Source: Zhengitettix transpicula (lineage: Eukaryota > Arthropoda > Insecta > Orthoptera > Tetrigidae). Taken from it: a stretch of 64,000 nt of DNA. The notes under the pieces are model-generated. The model saw nothing but the letters and a program-made list of their open reading frames with translations. It had not been told where the DNA came from and did not search any database. This document shows, in pieces, positions 36,906-48,284 of the stretch. A program made the position numbers and the translations under genes. Location: the NCBI GenBank assembly GCA_037074705.1, contig CM073590.1:95720947-95784946 (forward strand), read 5' to 3'. Position 1 is the stretch's first letter. The number at the start of each line of letters is the position of its first letter.

Positions 36906-38274
36906 ATATATATATATATATATATATATTTAAACAACCCGTCGTAAATTTAAAACATTCAAGATGAAATAGTACGCTCCTTGAAAATAAAAGAACATTA
37001 TAAGTTCCTGAGGAGTTGATTTGTTAGTGACTTTTTGGCAATTTATCTTGGGGAAAATATTATTTTTACTCATTTAATATGTATCGAATATTTTTTCAAC
37101 TTAAAGATCAAACAATTTCACTAGTGAACTTAAAATTCCATGTCAACTAATGGTGTGAATAGGGCATAACGCATTAAATAAGTCTAAAGACCTCTTATCA
37201 AGTGGAGCCCAAAATACATTTCTCTCAGTAGTATTTTTACCACTTAACAGATTCGTTACTGCGTAATGCAATTTCCTGTTCCCTTTCTACTGGCAGACGC
37301 AAGCAACGTAAATTATAACATTGACTGGGACCAAATTGACATCCCACGTAAGTCAAGGCAGAATAAAATTAATATGCTAGATTATTCGTACTCTTACAAT
37401 TATCAACTGACAAAAAACATGCACGATTTACTATAATTGGATCTTAGGTATGTGTCAGTTATAAACAGACTTTATCGCAAAATGTTCTTAAACAGAGCTT
37501 CTCTTGAGAACTGAAATGTACGAAGACAAAACTGTAAAGTAATCAGTTATGTTGAATTATATCTATATTTTAATTATAATTACCTCAAATACCTAATATC
37601 TTTAGAATGTTTACAGAGATCGAAATTACATTTTCTTATATCTTTTGAGACTTTAAACATGTAGGTCCGTAAATGTTTTTGAACTATGAAAACTTCTATG
37701 TTTTCTGGCACTTAATTAAAAAAAATGTTGTCAAATCTGCCTTTAAGTGTTAAGTACGCGACGACTAGAACGTTAGGAAAATGTTATCGGGTATTCAATA
37801 ATCTATAGTAAAAGGAAGAAAGCAGTGAAAACGTATCTCAGTCTTCAGGGGGAGAAGGTTAAGAATCAGAGTTGGGCAAATGTCCGAAAATTTAAACTTT
37901 GGGTTAAGTGACCATGCATTCTCTGTCTGTTGGTACTTGCAATTTTTTGCTAAGTGCACATTACTTTCTTCTACTTCTTAACTGTTTCACCCATTGACAA
38001 GGAATGTTATGCGTGGCGTCGGTTACTTTGGAGTTATTTTTGGGAGCTTATAAATAGATATTTTTCCTCTGTTTTGTCAGAAACTATACTAAAAAATTGT
38101 TTTAATATTGAAAGTAACCATAAATTTATTAATATTTTCCCACAGTCCACTCTGAGCTCCATATATTAAAACGAGAATTTAAAGAAGCTACCTAGGTACC
38201 AACCAACAAGACTGTCTCAATGTAAGGTATAGGTCAGAAATCTGGAAGTACAAAGAGCTGCATGCCACATCAAC
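36906..38274. other. (AT)n tract then non-coding sequence
   Basis: AT run to about 36929, then AT-rich sequence without a supported gene. The frame 37954-38169 shows no motif. Confidence 0.4.
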
Positions 38275-38970
38275 TTTTTTTTCTTTTTTTTTAATAGATT
38301 TTTATTAGCAATCAGATTACATATGATCTTAAAGCTAATTTGATAACATGTACAATTTAATAAAAGTGTCTTGTACGATGTCGTGGAGAGGTGAGGGTCC
38401 AACAACGCCACCTCAGTTTCTATTGCAGTCTATCGGCCAGCATCTCTTCAGTCTTCGGTTGTCAGTTGGTTGTAGTAACGGCTCTAGTAGTCGATTGGGA
38501 TGGGTTTGAAGTTTAGTATGGTGTTTACGATTTTTATCTTTGAAGACGTCTGCTACATATGGTGTATTGAGGTCAGTATGTAAACTGAAGTTGGATACAT
38601 ACCAGGGAGCATTTGTAATAGTGCGGAGGATTTTTGATTGTACTCGTTGCATGATAGCGATGTGAGACTTGGCTGCACATCCCCAGAGTTCTATTCCGTA
38701 CGTCCATATAGGTTTTATCACTGTTTTGTAAATAAGTAATTTGTTTTCTACTGATAATTTTGATTTTCGTCCAATCAGACAGTTATAATTTAGTTTTTAT
38801 TTCTATTTGCTCTTTCTTTTTATTGATGCGATCCCTCCATTTCAGCTTGGTGTCTAAGTGAAGACCAAGATATTTTACTGATTCTGTTTTTGGAGTTTCT
38901 TCCTGATTAAGCTTTACCACAACAACTGAAGAAACAAAGCCTGAAAATACTTGAGCTTTCTTCATTTAAC
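38275..38970 (-). pseudogene. Jockey-clade retrotransposon 3' fragment with poly(A) tail
   Basis: On the minus strand the C-terminal part of a Jockey reverse transcriptase can be read. VVVVKLNQEETP and VKYLGLHLDTKLKWRDRIN (one frame, 38965 to about 38783) are followed, after a frame change, by MIKPIWTYGIELWGCAAKSH, QSKILRTITNAPWYVSN and LLQPTDNRRLKRCWP, ending at a stop near 38413. The 3' untranslated region ends in an A-rich tail, seen as T-rich sequence at 38275-38292. It is 5' truncated, the common outcome of non-LTR insertion, and the frameshift makes it non-functional. It is related to the relic at 33821-34886 but in opposite orientation; the NAPWYV motif is intact here and lost there. 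Confidence 0.88.
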
Positions 38971-40013
38971 CAAATTTCCTCCGTCAAACCCAAGCCCTCT
39001 AGTCTCTGAAATATACCGATCTTGGCTGTTCATTTCTTTGAGTGATTGGACTCTTCTGCCCAACTGCAATTCTTGTTTTTTTTTCTGAAAGTGAAACATT
39101 TTTGAAACTTCGAAACGTTGACCTGTTTCTTCATTCTTTTAGAATTATTTCTTCTATCAGTGACTGTGGAATACTCCATAACGTCTCCACCAAATGTCTT
39201 AACACTATTGTAAATAAACTTCAACACAAGATGATATCAAAACAATTTTGAGGTAACATCAATTCTCCGACTCGTTCCGACAAAAACTTGAAATCGGAGA
39301 TTTAGAAAGGTCCGAAACGTTAACACTACAGCCTTGCTGGTTGGCGTCTTTAAATTTAGTTTTAAATAAATTAGGTTTTAAATCACCTATACGAAATTTA
39401 TGAAAATTGAATTAATGATTTTCAAAATTTAACTCCATTAGAAGTTAGTTTATTGGATCCGTATATAACGTAAACTCTCGCCTGCAACAATTAACAATCC
39501 ACTTGGAGTAATTGTTTGCTGCAGATGTGAACAATGCGACCGTCCTGTTATGGTTTCTCGTATGTTGTTGTATTGCTCTGGGTAAAGCTAAGAAAATTAA
39601 TTCAATGTTCCAAAACGTCAGAAAAATTAGCTTGGTTGTGGAAATCTAGAGAAGCAATCGCGTAGATCTGTTGCATGAAAAAAATATATATTTCTTATCA
39701 AAGATTTAATCCGGCACTAAACGAACGGTAAAGAAATGGTGACCTAAGTTCAAACACAGAATTTTTTACTCTTACAATTTTGCAACCTACTCCTTCCATT
39801 TCGTATCTTCAATCACTTACTAACCTGATATCCACAATACTCCTTTTCCTTATTCATTTGATCTTTATACAAAATGAAATACTCGAATAATATCTTTGCA
39901 AGCTTCATTCCACCACTGTGAAATAACTTTAATTCTAAAATTTCAGGATAATCCGTAAAATTTAAGAGCTGATAAGTACAGGGTGCCTGTTTATACCGTT
40001 CGAAAAGACACAA
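38971..40013. other. Non-coding sequence
   Basis: No supported gene. Overlapping opposite-strand frames (39030-39227 and 39042-39251) look like chance. Confidence 0.4.
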
Positions 40014-40590
40014 TGAATGTTTTCAAAAATGGTAGTAACGTCTCCCCAACAACTTTCCAAAGAGAAGTTCTCCGCTGACGAAACTCCCCTCCCATCATCT
40101 CATTTCCCCTACTTCGCGCAGGTCGTACGCCAGGCTAGACCTCTCGAACTATACTTGTATCTTGAAAATGATCAACCTTTTCGGATAGGATTCAAAGGTT
40201 CCCACAAGCTGAGGCACAGATCTTGTGCATACGGTAAGAGTTTTTCTCTATTCACATTGGAACAGACGGCCAGCTGCCTCCTAAAGTGGTCGAGACACGG
40301 AGAATGGAATGCAAACCATTTTCCCGCCATCGAAAGGGCGTGGGACAAGTACCGAATGCCCGGCCTGCATGATGCAGGTTTTCTAGGGTTTGTCCTGCAT
40401 CACTTTTAGGTGAATGCCGGGTAGGATACTTAAACTCCAGCTCGGGGACCCTAGTTAACCCTTGGCTCCCTTGCTCTACTCATCCGCATCCCCCCTTTCA
40501 AATCCCTTCCAATGCTATTAAATGGGAGTTTCCACCACTCCCTTGATTACCCTCGTGTAGCCTGTGATTCTCAAAATAAACATAGTGGTG
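40014..40590 (+). repeat. Dispersed repeat family, copy A (open frame 40017-40409)
   Basis: The 130-codon frame looks gene-like alone, but its parts recur. ATGGTAGTAACGTCT and the following ~80 bp have a diverged copy at 48301-48420. CAGCTGCCTCCTAAA with the GGGCGTGGGACAA block recurs at 59731-59825 and 61690-61800. GTGAATGCCGGGTAGGAT through CTATTAAATGGGAG recurs three times at 59170-60000 and weakly at 49300-49440. It is therefore treated as a mobile repeat, not a gene. The GAATGCCGGG segment resembles the conserved core of dispersed insect SINE-type repeats (from memory, not checked). Confidence 0.6.
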
Positions 40591-40809
40591 CCTGCTATCG
40601 TAACTCACTTTTGTAGTCGGGGACGGATGAAGTAAGGGCATCTAAATTGAAACACTGTTACACCCAAACTTAACTTATTTAAGCTTTCCTAATGAATTTC
40701 CTAGTTAGAGAAGTTTGTTGTCTTAGTTTGAGTATTAGATTAGTGCGTCGACTTTGCACGGGGCCGAGAGAACTGACTTAAGTTAGTTTCCGTGTGCGAG
40801 CGTGTCGCG

Positions 40810-40830
40810 AGCCGATTCAGTTATCGGGGG
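40810..40830 (+). promoter_or_regulatory. Initiator promoter (TCAGTT) upstream of exon 40910
   Basis: GATTCAGTTATC contains TCAGTT at 40817-40822, the arthropod initiator consensus, with the start A at about 40819. There is no TATA box at -30. It lies in a locally GC-rich, CpG-containing stretch 91 bp before the proposed start codon. Confidence 0.4.
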
Positions 40831-40909
40831 AATTTGCATTTGCTCGTGATAAGACTTGCTATCTACGAGTGTAGTATGTTGTGGAGACTTGGGCAGTAGA
40901 GTGGTGGGC

Positions 40910-40978
40910 ATGGGCAGCTCCGCAGCTCAGGCGTTTCGTCGCGCCGTCCAGGAGCGCGCCTTTCTCAAGTCCTTGCAG
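40910..40978 (+). CDS. Putative first coding exon 1A, unknown protein
   Basis: ATG at 40910 sits in good context (GTGGTGGGCATGG) and opens 23 codons, MGSSAAQAFRRAVQERAFLK plus SLQ, to CAG 40978. GTAACA, a splice donor, follows immediately, in phase 0. The region is GC-rich against an AT-rich background and has an initiator 91 bp upstream. The predicted N terminus is basic and amphipathic-looking; the glycine after Met hints at possible myristoylation, though the usual Ser/Thr at position 6 is Ala. I do not recognise the protein. The rest of the gene would lie downstream, most likely beyond this window; see the similar exon ending at 51605. Without transcript support this is a prediction. Confidence 0.42.
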
Positions 40979-41122
40979 GTAACAAACTTCGACCACTTCT
41001 ACGGGGCTCAGATGCGGAGCAGAATCTCAAATCCACGAATGAGGTTAGCTTTGTGTTACAACGTTTTTGCTCTTTCAGGCTTGTGTACGCAAAGAGAGCA
41101 ATTCATTCCTAAACGTTCTTGA

Positions 41123-41356
41123 ACTAAATGTTTGAGGTGCGGACGTGTTCGCACGCACTATGCAATCGCGAACGAACGTTGTTTTTCTGATAGCCGTTGT
41201 TCCAAATTCAAGTGCGTACTTCAAAGGATGTTCGGTGTGGACTCTCCTGCAAGCTTATCGCTCTTTTTTCTTTCGTTGTGATTTGGAGTCGAGTTAGGAA
41301 ACGAAAACATGTACACAAATGATAATTAGGTATGGACGCAAATAATTAATTATAGG

Positions 41357-41358
<2 letters not shown>
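41123..41358. other. Intron-like sequence after exon 1A
   Basis: Continuing mid-GC sequence without further exon signal; no repeat recognised. Confidence 0.35.

Positions 41359-41401
<43 letters not shown>
41359..41401. repeat. (AT)n microsatellite
   Basis: AT run at the left edge of solo LTR i. Confidence 0.95.
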
Positions 41402-41404
<3 letters not shown>

Positions 41405-42187
41405 AATAAACAAAATAAAAGTTAAAAATGAAATGATTGAAATGAAAACAACAATTTGAAATATAATAATTCATAACTAATTTAATAAAACAAAGTTTTA
41501 TCTCAGTTAAAATTTTAAAAATTCATATTGTTGTGCCACGGCTTAATTTTCCGGGCCACCTATCGGGCCTCCAATAAAGATAGTTACATAAATGACAACT
41601 AAATCTTACAGGGCAAAAATATTCGTGACTTAAATTATTATTATTTTAAATGAAATGATCGAAATCTGACAATAATTATATTTACACTACAAGGTTTACA
41701 ATTAAGAAATTTCCGTTTTGTCTACTTTATCCTTATCTGTGCATCTGGGCTCGATCACTTGTTTTTTTAAACACATCACAAAAAGGCCATATTTCACTGA
41801 AATTAAAGTTGTTTTAGTTTGCAAACACAAATCACTTTCTTATCCTAACTGTTGATAACTTTGTTTGAACAATCACAGTTGATAGCTTTGTTCTCTAAAA
41901 CTTTGATAATTACTCGAACATTGCAATAAACGAAATATAATTCCAAACTGGCGACTTTCAATTCCAAAACCGGGGACTTTTAATACATTTCTGTGCTTCC
42001 AAATCACACTTGCTCAGTCGTGGTCCCAGGAACTCTGAATTACGGACTCCTCAAAATACACCTTTCTCAATGCTCCTCCGAGTAACTCTGAATCTCTCAA
42101 TGCTGCCTGTGGCAACTCTAGCAAGCAAGAATTATAGTCTTCATATTCTTGTATGTTTACAAGAAAAATTTATTAATTAAGTAATTA

Positions 42188-42190
<3 letters not shown>
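41402..42190 (-). mobile_element. Solo LTR i
   Basis: It starts TGTAATAAAC and ends AATTACCA, between AT runs. It shares CCGGGCC...CTATCGGGCCTCC (about 41551-41572) with LTRs b and g and the CGAAATCTGACAA / GGTTTACAATT block with the whole family. The donor-like site is not obvious in this copy. About 790 bp, with no coding remnants. Confidence 0.62.
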
Positions 42191-42224
<34 letters not shown>

Positions 42225-44288
42225 GTATACATTGAGTAACAATACTCGACAGCAAAATTTCAGGAATGGATTTAGGGTATTGAGAGAAGTTTTCTAACAC
42301 GGGCCCGGAATTGCATAATTACAGTGTTATCCGAACTTCAGTATCTGATAGGCTCGTATGATGTTCAGCCGAACAGTTGGAGCGGTCTGTTCATATATCC
42401 GATGATGTGACCTATTGACTGAATACAGACAGTTACTCTTCTTCAAATTCAGCTTCTAACGCGGTAACAAATGTCTGCCAGACATTCACGGACAATTAGT
42501 AGGCCTACCTCATCCACAGCAATTGATCAGATACCTCTAAATAACTTTCACATGACGGGTAATCATGTTAAGTAGTAAACAGGTCAATGTCAGTTTTATT
42601 CGCAACATGTTTCTCCATGTGAGAATTGTAACAATTTTCTTTTCCCAGAAAACAAGGCTGGTCGTCGTGCACTAACATTTATAAAAGTTGGTATTAGTGT
42701 AAGCATTTCCGAACCCATGTTGTAATGCACTATTTTTAATTTCTCAGTATTAGGAATCCATTTCTGAATTTTTACCGTCTAGTAATTACCGTCAAATAAA
42801 AGAAAAATTTAATTATTTAATTTGATTATATTTATATGGTGGTCGAAATATTCTTGTTGGATTCTATAACGTGCTTGATTTCAATTAAATAAACTTTTTG
42901 AGCACTTGTCATATAGTCGTCACCTATCCTACAAATCATCGAAAGATAAATTAATATTTATTAAACAATACATCTTTTATTTAATCAGAAACCTCACTGT
43001 TTCGAATGCTCTATTATTAATACAATATTAAACAACTTTTTTAAGTTTTTAACGATGAAGTTCCTATAGTTCACAATTTTACAGTAACTGTAAATCTTAG
43101 TTCGTGTTTTTAACGGAGTTCTTGTGAACCAAAGTTTCTGTTGCCTTTTCTATTGCGAATTTTTATCCCCATTCCCTCTCATGTCTGTGTAGTCTCCTGT
43201 CGTCAGATGACGAATTAAATACTTTCCATGTCCTGAGTTTCTTTTTTATGATATTTTCCTGCATTTTATTCGGAAACAAAATAATCCTCCTCAGACTTAC
43301 GTCTGACGTTAGTGGAGCGTTCCTGCATTATCTTCCCTGAAATCATTGAGAAGACTGACACAAAGCTTTCTCTTCTTTAACCCATGCCTTCTCAACCACT
43401 GAAGAGAGTAGAATACGTAATCAACAGGTCGCAGAAATTACTAACAGATTAGGAGCAGGATGAGTGCTTTGAAAACTCCGGAGAACGTTTGCAAACAACT
43501 GTTTCGCGGCCTGTGTCTAACGGAGATGTTTGTGTGGAATTTAAATCATATCTAAATGCTTTCGAACACATTTTCGTGGAGTACATTTGATGTGTACCCT
43601 TCCAAAAGAACTTCTTAAATTAGTTTCGCCCATACAATAAGGATACTAGGAAAAAATTATGCTGTTGTCTCATGAGACAATTCGTCTTTCATAATGAATA
43701 GCATCAACAACATACGAACTCCTTTTTCAGCAATTTTCTTTTAGGAATTCATTCGTGCTCTTTATACAAACAAGATATAAACTTCATAACTTGACCGAAT
43801 TAGTACTATGTGTTTTCCTAATGCGTTATTTTATGTATCCTCAAACTTTTGTCCAATTTTCATACAACAACAAATTTTGTCGTTATACTACAACATTACA
43901 GACTGCGGAATTCGAAAGGGGAAAATTTCAGTCTGTGTAAAATCGAATACAAAGCTTTTTCGTATAAGTGTTAATTATGTGAATCGAGAAAATCAAATAA
44001 TGGGAATTCGATGGATCGTCCACTTTGTTACTCCTTTTTCTGTGAAATAATATGTCCAACTATACGAATATCGTTAGTAATATATGTTAATAGCTATAGG
44101 ATAATTACGATCATCACGTATAGTTTTAAGGGTAATTATAAAACTGTTGTTAAAAGATATTCAACCTATCTCTAAAGTAATGCGTTACGGAAGCATACTC
44201 ATTAACTGAAAGATAAACTTCTTTTATCTTTGATTATGTTTGTCAAAATACCGTGATCTTGAAGCGTTTCCATTTCGAAAATAGCGCT

Positions 44289-44329
<41 letters not shown>

Positions 44330-44888
44330 CAAAGAAAAAGTATTCTTTTCAACTATGTACTAGAAAACGTGTCTGAATTAGCCACTTTGATTTTTTTTAC
44401 ACAATTAAACTAATTCAGCGTTTACCGCTTTACTTCTGACCCCACTCTCCACTATCGAACGTATTATGTATATACATATTAATTATTTCGTGTGAATTAG
44501 TTATTGTTTTATTGTTCCAATATACTTTTCTTCCCTCTTCCGGTTAATAAATATTTCTTTATAGATACAACAAATATTGTGTTCCGCTTTTTCCCCTTTT
44601 CACACTTCTTAAAAAGTTTCATTACGTCGTAAATATATTATTTTCTGTTATTCCTAGTGCGACTCTTCTCAAATTTTCCAGTGCGACTTATTCCATACAT
44701 ATCACTACAGATTTCAATGTTTCTGTAATTTCCGTTTATGTTGCTGATCAATACTGACGTACGATTTCATAAAATACCTTAGATATACATAATTACAATA
44801 AAAATATTAAATTTTATAAAAAATGCCAATGTCAGAAGAAATGTGAATTAATTAAAACAATAATTAATTATAATATGCCGTTTCGCCC
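42191..44888. other. (AT)n tracts and non-coding sequence
   Basis: AT runs lie at 42191-42222 and about 44292-44324. The overlapping frames at 43755-43940 and 43808-44050 show no motif. Otherwise nothing is recognised. Confidence 0.4.
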
Positions 44889-44987
44889 ACAATTTTGGAA
44901 CTTCCTGAGGTAATATACCTAAATAAGCAAAATTTATTTACGTATATTTATTATTAGGTATATTACCTGAGGAAGTCCCAAAATTGC
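44889..44987. repeat. Near-perfect inverted repeat (hairpin)
   Basis: ACAATTTTGGAACTTCCTGA onward (44889-44926) is inverted at 44951-44987 with about three differences, separated by a 24 bp AT-rich spacer. It is either a very small palindromic MITE or the foldback end of a larger element. It directly precedes the tRNA-like SINE head. Confidence 0.85.
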
Positions 44988-44994
44988 AAACTAT

Positions 44995-45066
44995 ATGAAA
45001 TCTTAGTCACTAAAGCATCCGTTCGGTAAGCGAGAGATCCTGGGTTCGACTTATGGGTCGGTCGAC
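44995..45066 (+). mobile_element. tRNA-like SINE head
   Basis: TCTTAGTCACTAAAGCATCC resembles a weak A box and D-arm, TTCGGTAAGCGAGAGATCC an anticodon-arm region, and TGGGTTCGAC a B box. The spacing fits a tRNA-derived RNA polymerase III promoter. Acceptor-stem pairing is not evident, and the sequence runs on past the B box, so a tRNA-derived SINE or decayed tRNA pseudogene is likelier than a working tRNA. Confidence 0.5.
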
Positions 45067-46078
45067 ATTTTTCCTCATGCTTAAAATAAAATAACTTAAG
45101 CCTGATGCTTAGTTAAGCTCGCCTTATTCTGGAAAGAAATATTTTACTTTCATAAGCGCGATTAAATAGAGGTTCATTCCTAATTTCATTAAATACATTT
45201 CTACTGATCTTCCAAATAACGCGATACCCTTTGAGAATTATTTCGAAACAAGAAAATTTAGAGTATAAATTAATGATAGATAATTAATGATAGATAACCA
45301 AAATATATTTGTTCACTGAATTAATTAAAGTTTACACTAAAACTTAATACATTATTATACTATGTTGTTGAATTGACCTGTAATTCTATTTTTGCTTAAA
45401 TTATTCCACCTTAAAATATACGTAGATATGGTATGTAATATATATATATATATAGTAAAGATGACCAATGTGTAATGAAAGTTTTATTTGAACTTGAGTA
45501 TTGTAAATAACAACCAGTGTGGCGCAAGAATCCAGAGACTGGAAAGGTTTATACTCTATTATTGTCGGCAAAGCGTGTGTAATACGTCGAACTTCAGATA
45601 AACATAGTAGTCTTTGAGCTCGAACGATGAAGCTGATATTCAGAATTTTGGGAGCCTGACCGGTGTGGTCATGGCGACTATGGTCTAGGAGCTGGAACAA
45701 TAAAGTTGCTATGCAGTCTGGTTTGGGAGCGCAAACGATAATGTTCGTAGTGAAATATGTCTTGGGACTTGAACCAATATAAACAAGTAGCGGAATTCAG
45801 CAAAGTCTATGCTGAATAACGGCTGAAAATATCATATTCAACGTTTGGTATTAACATACTTTTACAGTAAATTTGAGAGATAATAATTAGGACGAAGTAT
45901 AGTTCGTGAACCAGTTGTTGGAGAGGTGTCCGCTGGGCAGTGGGCCAGAAGTGAAACATAGTGAACAGTGTTATGACCTGTTGAATTAATTTTTCTTTAA
46001 AAGAAAATAATTGTGAAGTGCACAATTAATACGGTACCAGAGCAACTCTAAATAAAATGATATGTAGAAACCTTATAT
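45067..46078. other. Non-coding sequence
   Basis: An (AT)n run lies at about 45439-45455. A minor tandem pattern is listed separately. The frames 45401-45700 and 45807-46025 are not protein-like. Confidence 0.35.
45618..45746. repeat. Minor degenerate tandem motif
   Basis: GAGCTCGAACGATGAAGCT (45618), GAGCTGGAACAATAAAGTT (45690) and GAGCGCAAACGATAATGTT (45728) are related, with TTGGGAG or TAGGAG preceding each later copy. Spacing is irregular (72 and 38 bp). Function unknown. Confidence 0.4.
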
Positions 46079-46498
46079 TGTAAACTTTTATATATAAATA
46101 TGATTACCGTCAGATTTCTCTAGTTTTCTTTAGATTCTTTTTTATATAATTTGCTGTTGTAGATTTTTTGTTTTGCACATCTTTTGGTGTTAATTGCAAA
46201 TCACTATAATTATTAGAGGCCCTGTAAGCTGCCCTGAAATTTTGAGTCTCATTAAAATCGGTGGCATTTTTTTAAAAAAAAATATGTACGGAGAATAAAT
46301 TAAATCGAAATTTGTAATAAATGTTTTCCTTTTTTATCCGTTAAGAGTTATATTAATTCAAGCATAAATTTTCTGTTAATTATCTTTACTTTTCAAATTA
46401 GTTTGTCTGCATAAATTGGTTACAACGTGTTGGCATTTTGTAATTAATATTTTTTGAATACCACATAATTTGAAACTCCAACGTGTGATTTTATTACA
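46079..46498 (+). mobile_element. Partial LTR j
   Basis: It ends TTTTATTACA immediately before an (AT)n run and starts at a TGTAAA. CCGTCAGATTTCT (about 46109) matches the sense-strand CCGTCAGATTAC of LTR f, and CTCCAACGTGTG (46476-46487) resembles the repeated PBS-like motif of LTR e. About 420 bp, so much is deleted; the left end is uncertain. Confidence 0.4.
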
Positions 46499-46512
46499 AT
46501 ATATATATATAT

Positions 46513-46775
46513 GACAGTCATGAAGACTGCCAATGGCCGGGAGGTGCGAACAAGGTCTAGCAATCTAGTCTGCATTGCAGCGCGAAACTCGTCCCTGTTA
46601 GTTGTGTTTACAGTGATAAGAAGTGGGCCATGCAGGGGAGGCCAGCTGGTGGTTCGGCCTGGTCTCCTGGTCTATTGATCCCGCCCCTCTGGCCGGCTTT
46701 AATCTACAACAGCGCAGATTGCAGCTTCCGCACCTCAATTCGGCTCGGCCCACTCACAGATCCTGCATCATTCAA
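46513..46775. other. GC-rich island ending at a T-rich run
   Basis: A sharply bounded GC-rich block (for example GGCCGGGAGGTGCG, CCCGCCCCTCTGGCCGG, CTCGGCCCACTC) sits between an (AT)n run and an oligo-T run at about 46777-46784. The T-run could be the poly(A) of a minus-strand SINE-like insertion. No open frame is convincing. It could instead be a small CpG-rich regulatory block. Confidence 0.3.
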
Positions 46776-47059
46776 CTTTTTTTATTTTGATTAAAAATAG
46801 GATCGGTTTTCTAAAAATTTTGCCTTAAACTTTAGAGAGATTTTTCATTTGTTTCCGATACTCTGACCCATTTTTTTTAAGAAAATCATTTGTGTATACT
46901 CTGAAGTATAGGAATCTCGAAATGGATATGTCCTTACCTTTCTCGAGGCGTAAACCGAGAAATGAGTTTCCTTGAGGTAAACAGAACTGAGTATGTCCTT
47001 GTCTGTAAACATAACTACTCTCACTCTTGAACATAAATGATAAAACGTCTGTGTTAAAA
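46776..47059. other. Non-coding sequence
   Basis: Overlapping reverse frames (46825-47034 and 46845-47099) share the same DNA in different phases and show no motif. Confidence 0.35.
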
Positions 47060-47236
47060 GTATACTAATTAGATAAGTATATGGCCAAATAACAAACAAA
47101 ATTAAGTGTTAAATCAATATCGCACAACGTTTCTACACAGTACTTGTAGAATCAACTGACGAAAATAGATAGGTTGTGTGGTATTTATTTAGCAGATAAT
47201 TTTGTCTGTTATTGACTATTTATCCAATTAGTACAC
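47060..47236. mobile_element. Foldback (palindromic) element
   Basis: The left arm (about 47060-47129) and right arm (about 47171-47236) are inverted copies. Both read TACTAATTRGATAA, then a CAAATAACARACAAAATTA-like stretch, then TAAATMAATAYCRCACAAC. The ~40 bp loop includes GTTTCTACACAGTACTTGTA. Related single arms occur at 28371-28470 and 58171-58306. No coding capacity. Confidence 0.78.
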
Positions 47237-48284
47237 TCTCCCTCTTGGTCTTTACTGATCCGCGTAGGTTTTACTATTCCAATTGCTGATCTATTACTTT
47301 CCTATCTCACCTTTATTTCATCGTCCAAATTCTCACTCTGTGCGTCCCATAATTTGCCTTTTCCGAAATGAGAAAATGGAAAACCCGACAAACATCTCTC
47401 AATTGAGCCCGCTTTGTCATGAGATTTTAAATCCAAATTGCGCTCTTTTGAATTATCCCGTACGCATTATTATTTGAATCGGGAGTTTAATGAAAGTTAT
47501 ATGAATAAGCATTGTTCTGTTATCTCCCTTGGAAAATGACGAACGTAAGTGGATAATTGTTAGAGGTTATGAGAGAAGATTCGAAGTACTAGGTTGCCTA
47601 GATATTGACAAAAGAACAACTTTTTCTTTTGTTGCGAAAAATTTGACAAAGTTTGTTACTTTAAATGTCAAACGGCTCTATGGAAACATTTTCTAACGTA
47701 TTTATCAACATATATTGCTATTAAGGTAACACAAATTTATATGCAAGATTTTTATTTAATGTTTATAAACTTTTATTTCAGTTTGTTTCTCCAAGAAAAT
47801 TAGGATGTCACGACCTGTTAAATGATAAAACTTGTTGCAGCACAACGGTTTCCAAATCTGTTCGTGCGATAAATAATAAACAATGGAAGTTAAATGTGAG
47901 CACTCCTAACGTGCGATTAAGGAGAATGTCTGTTATTGGAATGTTGGGTTGAAAAAAAAAGTTGAATTATTACATTGTGACAGACGAAAGTAATTATAAA
48001 GTCTTAGAAAATGTCGATGAAGCAGTCTATGGTGTATCATGAAATGTAAACGCGGAATGTTAGTCGGCGAGATATTGGTAGTCGTGTCAGAAGACCATGC
48101 CCTGTAATTATAGTGGGAGTTCCGGAGCTCACATTAACACGAACCTTTGTTACAGAAACTTCGTAGTGAAAACATTGACGCATGGAAATTATTTTGTTTA
48201 GTTTAAGATATGTTGTACACCAAGAAACTCATCCGTTAAGACACGATAAGCACGGTGTCTGTATATCCCGTTCATAAGAATATA
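47237..48284. other. Non-coding sequence
   Basis: No gene supported; the 47283-47477 frame shows no motif. Confidence 0.4.

Noticed and set aside
40017..40409. 130-codon frame as a host gene
   Set aside because: Its segments recur at 48.3, 59.7 and 61.7 kb in the same order, so it is a dispersed repeat.
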